64,000 bases of DNA from Ruegeria sp. Ofav3-42 (GCF_022347725.1 NZ_JAKRGB010000004.1:62001-126000); one strand, 5' to 3'. Numbered from the stretch's first letter, positions 34,878 to 44,446 are shown. Numbers and translations: made by a program. The notes: generated by a model from the letters alone, not told the origin.

Positions 34878-36812
34878 ATGAAACCCGCCTTTGCGCTGTC
34901 TTTTTCTTCGACCGGAATATCCTTGCACCACCATTCGGACGGCGATTGGTTCTGCGTTGGCGAGGTCTCTCTGGATGCGCCGGACCTGAATACGCAAATC
35001 GTCGCATTGCGAGACAAAGGCTTTGCCCTCGAAAACGATCTGAATTGCAAACTGGTGATCCCAGCGGATCAGGTGCGATTTCTGTCCGTGACGACCGACG
35101 GGCTTGGCCCGAAGGAAAGCGCCGAGAAAGCGCAGGCCGAACTGGCCGATTCCACGCCCTATGAATTGAATGAACTGGCCTTTGACACAGCGACAGATGG
35201 TCCGATCACCCATGTCGCGGCGGTTGCTAAACAGACCCTGGAAGAAGCGCGAACGTTTGCGACCGAGCACGGGTTTGTCCCCGTTCAATACAGCACGCCG
35301 GTTGAAGGGCAGGACTTTCCGTCTGAACCCACATTCTACATCGGCGACGACAACCCGACTGTAGCTGAGCCGGACGAGGTTGAAGAACCTTCTGCCAAAG
35401 AGCCCGGCCCCGCCGTCCATGCAATCGCCGAATCCGAGGCTCCGACCGAGTTTCGTTCCGCGCCGGTAGCCAAACCCTCAGTCAGCGCGCCCGCGTCACA
35501 GTCCGTTACCCGGTATGCCATTCCGGCCGCTGCGGCATGTGTGATCGTTGGCATTGCCGTGGCCATGTGGTCGTTGACAGGTTCGGGTGATGAGAAACTT
35601 TCTGCAGCGGACACCGTTCAGGTCGAGGATACCGAGCCAGCCCCTGAACCCTTGACCAGTGACACCCAGATTGCCCAAGCGCCGGAACCAGAGGTAGCCG
35701 ACGAACCGGAAATTGCAGTCATTACCCCACCTGAGGCCCAGCAGCCTGCGCCGGATGGAGAAGCGGCCTTGGATCTTGTCGAGGAAACGGCTCCGGACCT
35801 GAGCGCCACGGACGCCGCGATCCTTGAGGCCCTGAATGTTGCGCCGACCACTGTTGAACAGGTCGAACAAGACACCGAGACTCAGCAATCTGCGACGCCG
35901 ACAGGTATCGAGATTACCGCTCCAGGCCCCCTGCAAGACCCGATTCTGGCACCGCCCGAAGACCTGTACCTTGCGACTTTGGACAAAACAGATCTGTCTC
36001 AAGACGCCGTGGCGCTGCCCCCCGTCAGCAGTTTTGAAACCGACTTGCCTTTCGAACAATCCGTCCTGCCCGCGCTGGCCGGAGCCCAATTCGATCTGGA
36101 TGAACGCGGTCTAGTCACGGCCAGTGCCGAAGGAACCCTGAACCCCGACGGGGTTGTTGTTTATCTGGGCCGTCCGGCCAAAGTTCCACCGGCCGTTCCG
36201 GTCAGGTTCGAACAAGAACCAATTGAGGAAGACCCAGCAGATCGGCTGGCGCAATACCGGCCGAAACCCCGGCCGGGTAATCTGTTGGAAAGCTTTGAAC
36301 GTCAGCAACTGGGCGGGCGCACACGCGAGGAACTGGCTGTAGTCCGCCCGAAACTGCGCCCCGCGTCCGTGCAGGAAGAGATCGAGGTTGATCACACGCC
36401 GACCGCTTTGGCCGTCGTTCGGGTACCACGCCCCAAAACGCGCCCTGCGGGGCTTGCTCCGCCGACCAGCACTAAGACCGCTAATCTTGGTTCGACCGCT
36501 GCGATTGACCAGAGCTCGAATGAGCCCGGATCTTTCCAGCCGAAAAGCGTTGCACCCAAAATACCCTCGACCGCTTCGGTGGCGCGGCAGGCGACGATCG
36601 ACAATGCGATCAATCTGCGCAAGCTGAACCTGATTGGGGTCTACGGCACCCCGGCCAACCGGCGTGCTTTGGTCCGGTTGCCGAGTGGTCGGTACAAAAA
36701 GCTGAAAGTCGGAGACAGGCTGGACGGAGGCAGCGTCATCGCCATCGGTGACAGCGAGCTGCGATACCAGAAGCGTGGCAAGAACGTGACCTTGAAGATG
36801 CCTCGAAGCTAA
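34878..36812 (+). CDS. Bitopic membrane protein joining GspL-like and PilP/GspC-like domains
   Basis: 644 residues. Residues 1-155 look like the cytoplasmic actin-like fold of GspL/PilM (CKLVIPADQV, then AELADSTPYELNELAFD). A membrane helix lies at 213-235. A long acidic Pro/Glu-rich linker follows, with three RPKxRP repeats near 461, 490 and 518. The last ~60 residues (LIGVYGTPANRRALVRLPSG ... LKVGDRLDGGSVIAIG) resemble the PilP/GspC periplasmic domain. No secretion or pilus genes are adjacent. Domain calls are by eye; the role is unknown. Confidence 0.75.
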   Translation: MKPAFALSFSSTGISLHHHSDGDWFCVGEVSLDAPDLNTQIVALRDKGFALENDLNCKLVIPADQVRFLSVTTDGLGPKESAEKAQAELADSTPYELNELAFDTATDGPITHVAAVAKQTLEEARTFATEHGFVPVQYSTPVEGQDFPSEPTFYIGDDNPTVAEPDEVEEPSAKEPGPAVHAIAESEAPTEFRSAPVAKPSVSAPASQSVTRYAIPAAAACVIVGIAVAMWSLTGSGDEKLSAADTVQVEDTEPAPEPLTSDTQIAQAPEPEVADEPEIAVITPPEAQQPAPDGEAALDLVEETAPDLSATDAAILEALNVAPTTVEQVEQDTETQQSATPTGIEITAPGPLQDPILAPPEDLYLATLDKTDLSQDAVALPPVSSFETDLPFEQSVLPALAGAQFDLDERGLVTASAEGTLNPDGVVVYLGRPAKVPPAVPVRFEQEPIEEDPADRLAQYRPKPRPGNLLESFERQQLGGRTREELAVVRPKLRPASVQEEIEVDHTPTALAVVRVPRPKTRPAGLAPPTSTKTANLGSTAAIDQSSNEPGSFQPKSVAPKIPSTASVARQATIDNAINLRKLNLIGVYGTPANRRALVRLPSGRYKKLKVGDRLDGGSVIAIGDSELRYQKRGKNVTLKMPRS

Positions 36813-36822
36813 AGGCGCAAAA

Positions 36823-36847
36823 AAAGGCGGCCTAAATGACCGCCTTT
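36823..36847 (-). terminator. Bidirectional terminator between membrane protein gene and hppD
   Basis: AAAGGCGG (36823-36830) pairs with CCGCCTTT (36840-36847), loop 9 bases. On the minus strand, after hppD, the stem is followed by seven T residues. It can also stop transcription from the plus-strand gene ending at 36812. Confidence 0.85.
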
Positions 36848-36868
36848 CGCGTGATTCAAGAAGAGCTT

Positions 36869-37966
36869 TTAAGCTGCTGAAATTTCGCCACTTTCGATCT
36901 GCTCGCGTTCGATGGATTCGAACAGGGCCTGAAAGTTCCCTTCGCCAAAGCCATCATCGCCTTTACGCTGGATGAACTCGAAAAAGATCGGGCCAATCAC
37001 GGTTTTCGAGAAGATTTGCAACAGGATCCGCGTCTCTCCACCGTCCAGAACGCCCTCGCCATCGATCAGAATGCCGTGCTTCATCATCCGGTCCAAAGGC
37101 TCTTCGTGATCCGCGACGCGATCCGTGGACATCTCGTAATACGCTTGGTTCGGACCCGGCATGAACTTCAGACCTTTTTCGGCAATCGCATCGGTCGACG
37201 CGTAGATGTCTTCGCTGCCCACCGCGATGTGCTGAATACCTTCACCCTTGTACTTTTTCAGGTAAGACACGATCTGCCCCGTCTCGCCACGGTCTTCGTT
37301 GATCGGGATGCGGATACGGCCACAGGGCGACGTCAGCGCGCGGCTAAACAGGCCAGTGAACTTGCCCTGAATGTCGAAGAACCGGATTTCACGGAAGTTG
37401 AACAGGTCCTCGTAGAACTTGAACCACTTGTCCATGTTGCCCTTGTAGACGTTGTGGGTCAGGTGATCGAGGTAATAGAACCCGTCGCCACGCGGTTTCG
37501 ACTGGGTAGTCCAGTTGAACTCCTGATTGTAAGGCGATGTTTCGTAATACTGATCGATGAAATAGATCAGCGACCCACCAATGCCCTTGATTGCCGGGAC
37601 GTCCATGGTTTTGTCGGCCGCTTCGTAGGGTTCAGCCCCTTTAGCCACCGCGTGTTCATAGGCCTTTTGCGCGTCCACAACACGCCATCCCATCGCTGGC
37701 GCGCATGGTCCGTGCTCTTGGACAAATTTGGCGGCGAAGCTTTCGGGCTCGGCATTCAGGATGTAAGTCACATCACCTTGTTGCCACAGTTCGACCAGAG
37801 GCCTGTCCTTGTGGTGCCCGACCAGTTCGAACCCCATTTTTGCGAAGAGATCGCGCAGTTCCTGAGGTTCGGGATGGGCGAATTCGACAAACTCGAACCC
37901 ATCGGTTCCGGCGGGGTTTTCGGGGCTGATGACAGATTTCGGGGCGTTATGCGGGAAAGGACCCAT
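36869..37966 (-). CDS. hppD: 4-hydroxyphenylpyruvate dioxygenase
   Basis: 365 residues, normal length. Iron ligands are expected in DHLTHNVYKGN (His), QHIAVGSEDIY (His) and FFEFIQRKGDDGFGEGNF (Glu). It converts 4-hydroxyphenylpyruvate to homogentisate in tyrosine breakdown. The start at 37966 is the family start; the frame extends to 38209 only by chance through the promoter. It is divergent from an AsnC-type regulator. No other homogentisate pathway gene is in the window. Confidence 0.95.
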   Translation of the reverse strand: MGPFPHNAPKSVISPENPAGTDGFEFVEFAHPEPQELRDLFAKMGFELVGHHKDRPLVELWQQGDVTYILNAEPESFAAKFVQEHGPCAPAMGWRVVDAQKAYEHAVAKGAEPYEAADKTMDVPAIKGIGGSLIYFIDQYYETSPYNQEFNWTTQSKPRGDGFYYLDHLTHNVYKGNMDKWFKFYEDLFNFREIRFFDIQGKFTGLFSRALTSPCGRIRIPINEDRGETGQIVSYLKKYKGEGIQHIAVGSEDIYASTDAIAEKGLKFMPGPNQAYYEMSTDRVADHEEPLDRMMKHGILIDGEGVLDGGETRILLQIFSKTVIGPIFFEFIQRKGDDGFGEGNFQALFESIEREQIESGEISAA

Positions 37967-38088
37967 GGCGCGTCTCCGTAAAAACAGGAATTTCTTTGCT
38001 GATTCCAAAATACGCCTTATCAAGCGCTGTTTCTGCGCATAGTTTTCGTGTAAACTGTATTCACGCGCGCAAATCACGCACGGTTTTA

Positions 38089-38107
38089 AGAAATTCTGGA
38101 GAAATTC
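38089..38107. promoter_or_regulatory. Direct repeat AGAAATTC in hppD/asnC intergenic region
   Basis: AGAAATTC occurs at 38089-38096 and 38100-38107, an 11 bp period, just before the AsnC-type gene. A GGAAT-N10-ATTCC dyad lies at 37988-38007 near the hppD start. Such phased AT-rich elements would suit an Lrp/AsnC dimer, but no consensus for this protein is known. Confidence 0.35.
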
Positions 38108-38112
38108 CGCAT

Positions 38113-38568
38113 ATGCTGGATTCCACCGATACGCGTCTGCTGTCTGCCCTGCAAAAGGACGCCCACCTGACCGCGCATCAACTGGGTGAAATGCTGAACC
38201 TTTCCCCAAGCCAGGCGGGGCGACGTCGTCAACGGTTAGAGGCCGAAGGCTACATCACCGGTTATGCCGCGCGGCTGGACCCCCTGAAACTGGGGCTGCA
38301 GGTTCAGGGCTTTATTCAGGTGCATCTGGGCACCCATGGACCGGAACAATCCGAGAGTTTTGCCCGCATGGTAAACACCCGCCCCGAGATCACCAGCGCC
38401 TGGACGATGACCGGAGAGGCAGATTACCTGCTGCACGTCTATTGCGACGATCTTTCCGCGCTCAATCGCTTGCTTCACCAAGTGATACTGCCGCATCCTG
38501 CAGTGGCACGGGTGCACAGCCAGATCGTGATGGACCAACTTAAACGCGACGCACCGTTGCCCACCTGA
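38113..38568 (+). CDS. Lrp/AsnC family transcriptional regulator
   Basis: 151 residues. HTH: LDSTDTRLLSALQKDAHLTAHQLGEMLNLS and GRRRQRLEAEGYI, then a RAM ligand domain (GFIQVHLGTHG ... AWTMTGEADYLLHVYCDD). It is divergent from hppD and probably regulates it in response to an aromatic amino acid or related metabolite. The ATG at 38113 is used; the frame extends further upstream without family similarity. An antiporter gene follows 19 bp downstream. Confidence 0.92.
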   Translation: MLDSTDTRLLSALQKDAHLTAHQLGEMLNLSPSQAGRRRQRLEAEGYITGYAARLDPLKLGLQVQGFIQVHLGTHGPEQSESFARMVNTRPEITSAWTMTGEADYLLHVYCDDLSALNRLLHQVILPHPAVARVHSQIVMDQLKRDAPLPT

Positions 38569-38587
38569 CCGGACCGAGAGGACAGAC

Positions 38588-40468
38588 ATGGACGATTTCC
38601 TTTACCAGGCTTCAATCTATCTGGCTGCCGCCGTGATAGCAGTGCCGTTGTCGGCACGTCTGGGGTTAGGGTCAGTTCTGGGTTATCTGGCTGCTGGTAT
38701 CGTTATCGGACCTATTTTCGGTCTGGTCGGTGCTGAGACCGAAAGCCTGCAGCATGTGGCCGAATTCGGCGTCGTCATGATGCTGTTCCTGATCGGGCTC
38801 GAGCTGGAACCAAGGGCGCTATGGGACATGCGGGATCGGCTGCTGGGTCTTGGGGGCCTGCAGGTTCTGCTGTCCACAGCCGCAATCGCCGCTGTAGCCA
38901 TGTACGCAAACCACCCGTGGTCGGTCGCTCTGGCTGTCGGGTTGACCTTGTCTTTGTCCTCGACTGCGATTGTTCTGCAGACCCTTTCGGAAAAGGGACT
39001 TATGCAGACGAATGGCGGCCGGGCCACGTTCTCGGTACTGCTGACGCAGGATATCGCGGTCATTCCAATTCTGGCATTGCTGCCGCTGTTGGCTCTGCCG
39101 GCCATTCCTCATCTCGAAAGCGATGGCTCGATCGATCGAGGCACGGGCGCAGCGCATGACGCGGCGCATCACAGCCTGTCTCTGGTCGAAGGCTTGCCGG
39201 GCTGGGCCGTTACCCTTGTCACGATTGGCGCGGTTGCCTTTGTCATTCTGGCGGGCATCTACCTGACACGTCCCCTCTTCCGGTTCATACACGCCACGCG
39301 CCTGCGCGAGATGTATACGGCGCTGGCGTTGATGATAGTCGTGGGCATTTCCTTCCTGATGACCCTTGTCGGGCTTTCCCCAGCCCTTGGCGCGTTTCTG
39401 GCGGGCGTTGTTCTGGCCAGCTCGGAGTTCCGGCATGAAATGGAAAGCGACCTCGAACCGTTTAAAGGCCTGTTTCTAGGTCTGTTTTTCATAACGGTCG
39501 GTGCCGGGATCGATGTGGGGTACTTCTTCAACGACCCGCTCGACCTGATCGGCCTGGCGCTGCTGGTCATATTGGCGAAGGGGGTCATTCTGTATCTCGT
39601 CGGGCGCGCGTTCAGGCTGCGTGGCCGGGATCACTGGCTATTCACGTTGGGCTTGGCGCAGGCGGGCGAGTTTGGCTTTGTCTTGCTGGCCTTTTCGACC
39701 CAGCAGAACGTCATCCCCCCCGACCTGTCCCAGAAGCTGTTGATGATCATCGCCCTGACCATGCTGATCACACCGCTTTTGTTCATCATCTACGACCAGC
39801 TTTCGCGCCGTATCGGTGACGGCGTCCCCCAGGCCGAGCCGGATGAGATCGACGAAAAAGGCCCGGTCATCATCGCCGGGATTGGGCGATTTGGTCAGAT
39901 CGTGAACCGGCTGGTCCGGGCCAGCGGGTTCAAGACCGTCGTGCTGGACCACGATATCGAGACGATCCAACTGATGCGCCGTTTTGGCGTCAAAGGGTTC
40001 TTAGGCGACCCAACACGGCCCGAGTTGCTGCGTGCCGCCGGGATTGAAAAGGCGGCCGTGTTGGTTGCTGCAATGGACGACCCCAAACAGGTCACACGAC
40101 TGGTGGGCTATGCACGTCGTCAACGCCCGGACCTGCACATCGTGGCACGGGCGCATGATCGCACCCATGTCTACGAGCTATATCAAGCCGGTGCAGACGA
40201 CATTGTGCGCGAGATGTTCGACGGGTCGCTACGAGCGGGCCGCTATGTCCTCGAAAACATTGGACTGAGCGAATACGAGGCCGCGCAGGCCGAGCAGACC
40301 TTTTACCACCACGACCGGTCTTCTGTGCGCGATCTGGCAGAGCTGTGGATTCCCGGCATGCCAACCGCAGACAACAAGAAGTACATCGAACGCGCGCAGC
40401 AGCTTGAGAAAGATCTTGAGACCGAGCTTTTGGAACTGGCCGAGAAACACGCAAAGAAATCGGCCTGA
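38588..40468 (+). CDS. CPA2-type K+(Na+)/H+ antiporter with TrkA-N domain (KefB/YbaL-like)
   Basis: 626 residues. About 12 membrane helices run to residue 415, including LGYLAAGIVIGP and GLELEP typical of the family. A cytoplasmic RCK/TrkA-N Rossmann domain follows (VIIAGIGRFGQIVNRLV near 430). The protein exchanges monovalent cations for protons under nucleotide or thiol control. A charged tail ends in LELAEKHAKKSA. An intrinsic terminator overlaps its stop. Confidence 0.92.
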   Translation: MDDFLYQASIYLAAAVIAVPLSARLGLGSVLGYLAAGIVIGPIFGLVGAETESLQHVAEFGVVMMLFLIGLELEPRALWDMRDRLLGLGGLQVLLSTAAIAAVAMYANHPWSVALAVGLTLSLSSTAIVLQTLSEKGLMQTNGGRATFSVLLTQDIAVIPILALLPLLALPAIPHLESDGSIDRGTGAAHDAAHHSLSLVEGLPGWAVTLVTIGAVAFVILAGIYLTRPLFRFIHATRLREMYTALALMIVVGISFLMTLVGLSPALGAFLAGVVLASSEFRHEMESDLEPFKGLFLGLFFITVGAGIDVGYFFNDPLDLIGLALLVILAKGVILYLVGRAFRLRGRDHWLFTLGLAQAGEFGFVLLAFSTQQNVIPPDLSQKLLMIIALTMLITPLLFIIYDQLSRRIGDGVPQAEPDEIDEKGPVIIAGIGRFGQIVNRLVRASGFKTVVLDHDIETIQLMRRFGVKGFLGDPTRPELLRAAGIEKAAVLVAAMDDPKQVTRLVGYARRQRPDLHIVARAHDRTHVYELYQAGADDIVREMFDGSLRAGRYVLENIGLSEYEAAQAEQTFYHHDRSSVRDLAELWIPGMPTADNKKYIERAQQLEKDLETELLELAEKHAKKSA

Positions 40469-40491
40469 TCCGTTTTTTTTCGGATCAGGCC
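40462..40491 (+). terminator. Hairpin terminator with T8 loop between antiporter gene and cobT
   Basis: GGCCTGATCCG (40462-40472) and CGGATCAGGCC (40481-40491) form an 11 bp stem, starting inside the last codons of the antiporter gene. The eight-T run forms the loop, and only ATTTTG follows. It lies between convergent genes and could act on both. Confidence 0.75.
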
Positions 40492-40498
40492 ATTTTGA

Positions 40499-41512
40499 TC
40501 AGCCGTCCGAAACGCCCGCTTCGGCAAATGTCGCCATACCGGAATGGCACGCGACAGCGCTTTTGAGGATGTTGATGGCCAGCGCCCCGCCCGAGCCTTC
40601 GCCCAGACGCAGCCCAAGGCTCAACAGCGGTTCTTTTCCAAGCTTGGCCAGCACCGCACCATGCGCGCCCTCGGCGCTTTGGTGGCCTGCGACAGTGTGA
40701 TCCAGCGCGCCCTCGGATGCATCAGCCAGGCAGGCCGCCGCAGCCGAACAGATAAAGCCATCCAGAATGACCGGAATACGCAGGGCACGGGCTGCAGCAA
40801 TGGCGCCGGCCATGGCCGCGATTTCACGCCCACCCAGACGGCGCAGGATTTCCAGCCCGTCGCCCGATCCGCCATGCAGGGCCACGCCCTCGGCCACAAC
40901 GCGGGTTTTGTTGGCCAGGCCAGCATCGTCGACGCCGGTGCCGCGGCCGGTCCAATCCGCTGCCCCACCGCCGAACAAAGCACAAGCGATGGCGGCCGCC
41001 GGAGTCGTGTTGCCAATCCCCATTTCTCCGACCACCAGCAAATCCGCATTAGGGTCGACAGCTGTCCAACCTACACGCAGGGCCTCAAGCAGTTCATCCT
41101 CGGACATGGCCGGGCCTGAGGTGAAATCCGCCGTGGGTCGGTCCAGATCCAGCGCGTGCACATCCATCGCCGCACCTGCCGCCTTAGCCAACTGGTTGAT
41201 CGCCGCGCCGCCATGTTCAAAGTTCATGACCATCTGCACGGTCACCTCTGGCGGAAAGGCCGATACGCCCTGCGCAGTCACGCCATGATTTCCGGCAAAC
41301 ACGATGACCTGCGGGGCCGAGATCTGCGGCCGGGCATCCCCACGCCAGCCTGCATACCAAATCGCCAGATCCTCGAGCCGCCCCAAGGCTCCAGGGGGTT
41401 TGGTCAATTGTCCGTTCCGCTCAGCGGCACCTTGCAGTGCCGTATCCTCGGGTCCGGGAGCGTTGTTCAGGGCGTCTCGGAGTGTATTCAGGTCTTTTAG
41501 TTCGGGCAGCAT
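40499..41512 (-). CDS. cobT: Nicotinate-nucleotide-dimethylbenzimidazole phosphoribosyltransferase
   Basis: 337 residues. [47 protein letters not shown] and the C-terminal [11 protein letters not shown] (catalytic Glu position) identify CobT. It forms alpha-ribazole phosphate for the lower ligand of cobalamin. The start at 41512 is the family start; the longer frame to 41926 only runs through the divergent cobS gene. Divergent cobS lies 79 bp away. Confidence 0.95.
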   Translation of the reverse strand: MLPELKDLNTLRDALNNAPGPEDTALQGAAERNGQLTKPPGALGRLEDLAIWYAGWRGDARPQISAPQVIVFAGNHGVTAQGVSAFPPEVTVQMVMNFEHGGAAINQLAKAAGAAMDVHALDLDRPTADFTSGPAMSEDELLEALRVGWTAVDPNADLLVVGEMGIGNTTPAAAIACALFGGGAADWTGRGTGVDDAGLANKTRVVAEGVALHGGSGDGLEILRRLGGREIAAMAGAIAAARALRIPVILDGFICSAAAACLADASEGALDHTVAGHQSAEGAHGAVLAKLGKEPLLSLGLRLGEGSGGALAINILKSAVACHSGMATFAEAGVSDG

Positions 41513-41591
41513 CCAAAGCCTCGTTGCATCAGAGTGGTCCTGTGTGTTTAACCGAAGCGTCCGATCCAACAAGACCCCGAAAGGCGCGGGA

Positions 41592-42356
41592 GTGAACAAA
41601 AACGACACCAAACTCTTTTCCGCGTGGGATTTTCCGCTGTCGCTGGTGCTGTTGACGCGCCTGCCTATACCGCGCCTGCCGGAAAATGTGTTTTCAAGGC
41701 AAGCCAACGCGGCTTGGGCATTTCCCTTGGTTGGGCTGGTGGTCGGCCTTTTGGCCTGTGCATTCGGTTGGGTTGCCATGACCACGAACCTGCCAGCAAC
41801 GGCAGGTGCGGTGGTCTTGGTGGCAGTGCTGGTCATAGCCACGGGCGCGATGCACGAGGACGGGTTGGCCGACACGGCCGATGGCTTTTGGGGCGGCTTC
41901 ACCACCGATCGCCGGCTGGAAATCATGAAAGACAGCCATATTGGTGCCTACGGTGTCCTGACCCTGATCTTCACACAATTGCTGCGCGTCGCGTTGGTTG
42001 CAACCCTGATGGCCGCAAACAAATACGCAGGAATACTGGCGGCCTGCATCATATCTCGCGCGTTCATGCCGGTACTTATGTCCGCGCTGCCGAACGCCCG
42101 AAACAGTGGATTGAGCCATTCTGTCGGCGGTCCAAAGGCCGAAACTGCAGCAATTGGTTTCGGCCTTGCCATTGGCTTGTCCATGTTGCTGCTTGGATCT
42201 GGCGCTTTGATCCCCACTGTGTTTGCCGCACTAGTCGTCGTTGCCCTGGCTATGGTGGCAAAAGCCAAGATCAAAGGTCAGACGGGGGATGTATTGGGCG
42301 CGTCGCAGCAACTGGCCGAGCTTGCGTTTTTGGCTGCGGTGGCCGCAGCGATCTAA
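41592..42356 (+). CDS. cobS: Adenosylcobinamide-GDP ribazoletransferase
   Basis: 254 residues from a GTG start at 41592 ([12 protein letters not shown]). [10 protein letters not shown] near the N-terminus and [18 protein letters not shown] are the CobS signatures; several membrane helices follow. It joins alpha-ribazole to adenosylcobinamide-GDP as the last step of cobalamin assembly. No cobalamin riboswitch-like leader is seen in the 79 bp before it. Its stop overlaps the convergent channel gene by 4 bp. Confidence 0.93.
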   Translation: MNKNDTKLFSAWDFPLSLVLLTRLPIPRLPENVFSRQANAAWAFPLVGLVVGLLACAFGWVAMTTNLPATAGAVVLVAVLVIATGAMHEDGLADTADGFWGGFTTDRRLEIMKDSHIGAYGVLTLIFTQLLRVALVATLMAANKYAGILAACIISRAFMPVLMSALPNARNSGLSHSVGGPKAETAAIGFGLAIGLSMLLLGSGALIPTVFAALVVVALAMVAKAKIKGQTGDVLGASQQLAELAFLAAVAAAI

Positions 42357-43123
42357 CTGGTCCCGCCGGTTTCAATCCTGAGCGTCTCGCCGCAGTGCTT
42401 GCAGTGCACTGCATCGGGATCGTGGCGATACAGACCACAGTTGGAGCACTTGTGACGCACTTTCTGCGGCATGAAGATTGCCTGAGCCAATCGGACGAAC
42501 AACGCCACGCCGACAATCATGATGAAGACCGAAAACAGTTTGCCCCCGGGCGTGGCCAGAGTGATATCTCCGAACCCGGTCGTGGTTAGCGTGGCCATCG
42601 TGAAGTAAAGCGCGTCGATATATGCGTTCGGGCTGTTTTCAGGGATGAAGAAAACCAAAACAGCCGTCGAGGTGGCGAATACGAAGACCAAAAGGTTGAT
42701 CGCCGCAATTACCGCGTCCTCATGCGTGCGAAAGAAATCGCTGTCGCGCCGTAAATCCCTCAGCAAATGATAGGAATGGATCAGGCGCAAAGCACGCAGG
42801 ATCCGCAGGAACGCCAGATTCCACGGTAAGAAAAGATCAGCCAGAAGTGAAACGATCACGACTATATCGGCCAGTGTGTAGATCTTGCGCAGCAGCTTCC
42901 AACGATCTTTCGCAATCCACATCCGTGCCGAAAAATCCAGCACGATGAACAACCCGATAATCAGGCTGGCAACCGTGAATCCTGGACCGTGCTCGCCTCT
43001 GGCAGTTGCAACAAAGAAGACGATTGTGACCGCATCAAACAGGATCAGGACATAGCGAAACCAGACCGAAATCGGGTCGTGCCCGACATACAGGTACTTA
43101 ACTGCTTGCTTCACATTCGCCAT
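42353..43123 (-). CDS. Voltage-gated-like potassium channel with C-terminal zinc ribbon
   Basis: 256 residues. About six membrane helices include an Arg-rich S4-like stretch (FLRILRALRLIHSYHLLRDLRR, in short LRILRALRLIHSY). The selectivity filter is TTTGFGDIT (a TVGYG variant). The last ~35 residues hold two CxxC pairs (CSNCGLYRHD, CKHCGETL) and form a probable zinc ribbon in the cytoplasm. It should conduct K+; gating by metal or redox is speculation. Confidence 0.85.
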   Translation of the reverse strand: MANVKQAVKYLYVGHDPISVWFRYVLILFDAVTIVFFVATARGEHGPGFTVASLIIGLFIVLDFSARMWIAKDRWKLLRKIYTLADIVVIVSLLADLFLPWNLAFLRILRALRLIHSYHLLRDLRRDSDFFRTHEDAVIAAINLLVFVFATSTAVLVFFIPENSPNAYIDALYFTMATLTTTGFGDITLATPGGKLFSVFIMIVGVALFVRLAQAIFMPQKVRHKCSNCGLYRHDPDAVHCKHCGETLRIETGGTS

Positions 43124-43190
43124 CTACATGCCTCTGTCTATTGGGAAATTAACGGCAATTCAGACGTTCACCAAGCCGCGAAAATGAAAA

Positions 43191-43216
43191 AAGCCGCCCC
43201 CTTTCGAGAGCGGCTT
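43191..43216 (-). terminator. Terminator of carD
   Basis: AAGCCGC (43191-43197) pairs with GCGGCTT (43210-43216). Read on the minus strand after carD, six T residues follow the stem. Confidence 0.8.
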
Positions 43217-43237
43217 GGATATTGAAAACAGATGAGA

Positions 43238-43756
43238 TTACGCAGCAGCAGCAGCGCGCGAGGTCAGAACCTCATCAACTTGCTTGGCTGCGGACACTTC
43301 ATCGGCGCCGGAAACAGCAGCAACTTCGCGGGTTAGACGCTCCAGCGCAGCTTCGTACAGCTGACGCTCAGAGTAGCTCTGCTCGCGCTGATCATCGGTG
43401 CGGTGCAGGTCGCGAACAACTTCAGCGATCGAGATCAGGTCACCCGAGTTGATCTTTTGCTCGTATTCCTGTGCCCGGCGCGACCACATGGCGCGTTTCA
43501 CCTTGGCCTTGCCCTTCAGCGTTTTCATCGCCTGACTGATAACATCAGGCGAGCTGAGCGACCGCAGACCGGATTCCGTGACCTTATTGGTCGGCACCCG
43601 CAGGGTCATCTTGTCTTTCTCAAAGGAAATGACAAACAGCTCGAGCGAGTATCCCGCGACTTCCTGCTCTTCGATCGAGATGATCTGGCCAACGCCATGG
43701 GCAGGGTAGACAACATAGTCGTTCGGGCGGAACTCAAGCTTTTTCGACTTAGACAT
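43238..43756 (-). CDS. carD: CarD/CdnL family RNA polymerase-binding regulator
   Basis: 172 residues. The CarD RNA-polymerase interaction domain opens with FRPNDYVVYPAHGVGQI, and a helical C-terminus (SRRAQEYEQKINSGDLI, YSERQLYEAALERL) follows. It binds the beta subunit and stabilises open promoter complexes, mainly at rRNA and growth genes. It ends the minus-strand series TPR-helicase-S4-fdxA-carD, but a 285 bp gap before it suggests its own promoter. Confidence 0.95.
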   Translation of the reverse strand: MSKSKKLEFRPNDYVVYPAHGVGQIISIEEQEVAGYSLELFVISFEKDKMTLRVPTNKVTESGLRSLSSPDVISQAMKTLKGKAKVKRAMWSRRAQEYEQKINSGDLISIAEVVRDLHRTDDQREQSYSERQLYEAALERLTREVAAVSGADEVSAAKQVDEVLTSRAAAAA

Positions 43757-44010
43757 ACAGGTTCATCCTTGGTTACGAGAGCGAGGTGCAGACAACAAAA
43801 GACCCCAAACCACGCCAGTTGCAGGCCCGGTCAGGCGACAAGTATGTCAAAAAATCACGACTCCAAAGCGCACATACTTACGGAGCACATCCCCATCTCA
43901 TTCATCATTCAGCTTAGGAGTATATCACAAAATTGCGGCACCCGAAAGGCCGACCCCCCTGACCCTCAGAAAGTCTGATGTTTTTCAGAGGTATACGTCT
44001 TGAATTGGCA

Positions 44011-44030
44011 ATTGAACCAACCGGTTCAAT
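44011..44030 (-). other. Inverted repeat downstream of fdxA
   Basis: ATTGAACC (44011-44018) and GGTTCAAT (44023-44030) form a perfect 8 bp stem with a 4-base loop, 12 bp beyond the fdxA stop. No strong T-tract follows, so it is either a weak terminator or a protein site for the carD promoter. Confidence 0.4.
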
Positions 44031-44041
44031 GAGCGAATCGC

Positions 44042-44380
44042 CTAGCCACCTTCGCCGGGTGCTTCAGAGAAATACTTCTCCATCTTACCTTCTTCGCCGT
44101 CGCGTTCTTCTGCGTCAGGCAGGGGGTCTTTCTTGGTCACGATCACCGGCCACTGCTCCGAGTACTTCCGGTTGAACTCAACCCATTGATCCATCCCCGG
44201 CTCGGTATCAGGACGGATTGCATCCGCTGGGCATTCCGGTTCGCAAACACCGCAGTCGATGCATTCATCCGGGTGGATGACCAGTGTGTTCTCACCTTCA
44301 TAGAAACAGTCCACCGGGCATACTTCGACGCAGTCGGTGTATTTGCAGGCGATGCAGTTTTCGGTGACAACATAGGTCAT
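44042..44380 (-). CDS. fdxA: Seven-iron ferredoxin FdxA
   Basis: 112 residues. [20 protein letters not shown] and [15 protein letters not shown] give the 3Fe-4S/4Fe-4S ligand pattern, and the C-terminal extension ([15 protein letters not shown]) is typical of FdxA. It is a soluble low-potential electron carrier, essential in several alphaproteobacteria. It follows the S4 protein gene by 66 bp. Confidence 0.96.
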   Translation of the reverse strand: MTYVVTENCIACKYTDCVEVCPVDCFYEGENTLVIHPDECIDCGVCEPECPADAIRPDTEPGMDQWVEFNRKYSEQWPVIVTKKDPLPDAEERDGEEGKMEKYFSEAPGEGG

Positions 44381-44446
44381 TGTGGGATTCCCATTAGCGG
44401 TTTGGGCGTCTAGCTAATCCAGTATTATACTGTCTTCAAGGGCGGA

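Noticed and set aside
41513..41591. Cobalamin riboswitch between cobT and cobS
   Set aside because: 79 bp is too short, and no B12-box-like sequence is seen.
41513..41926. N-terminal extension of cobT
   Set aside because: Low-complexity antisense of cobS; CobT homologues start near 41512.
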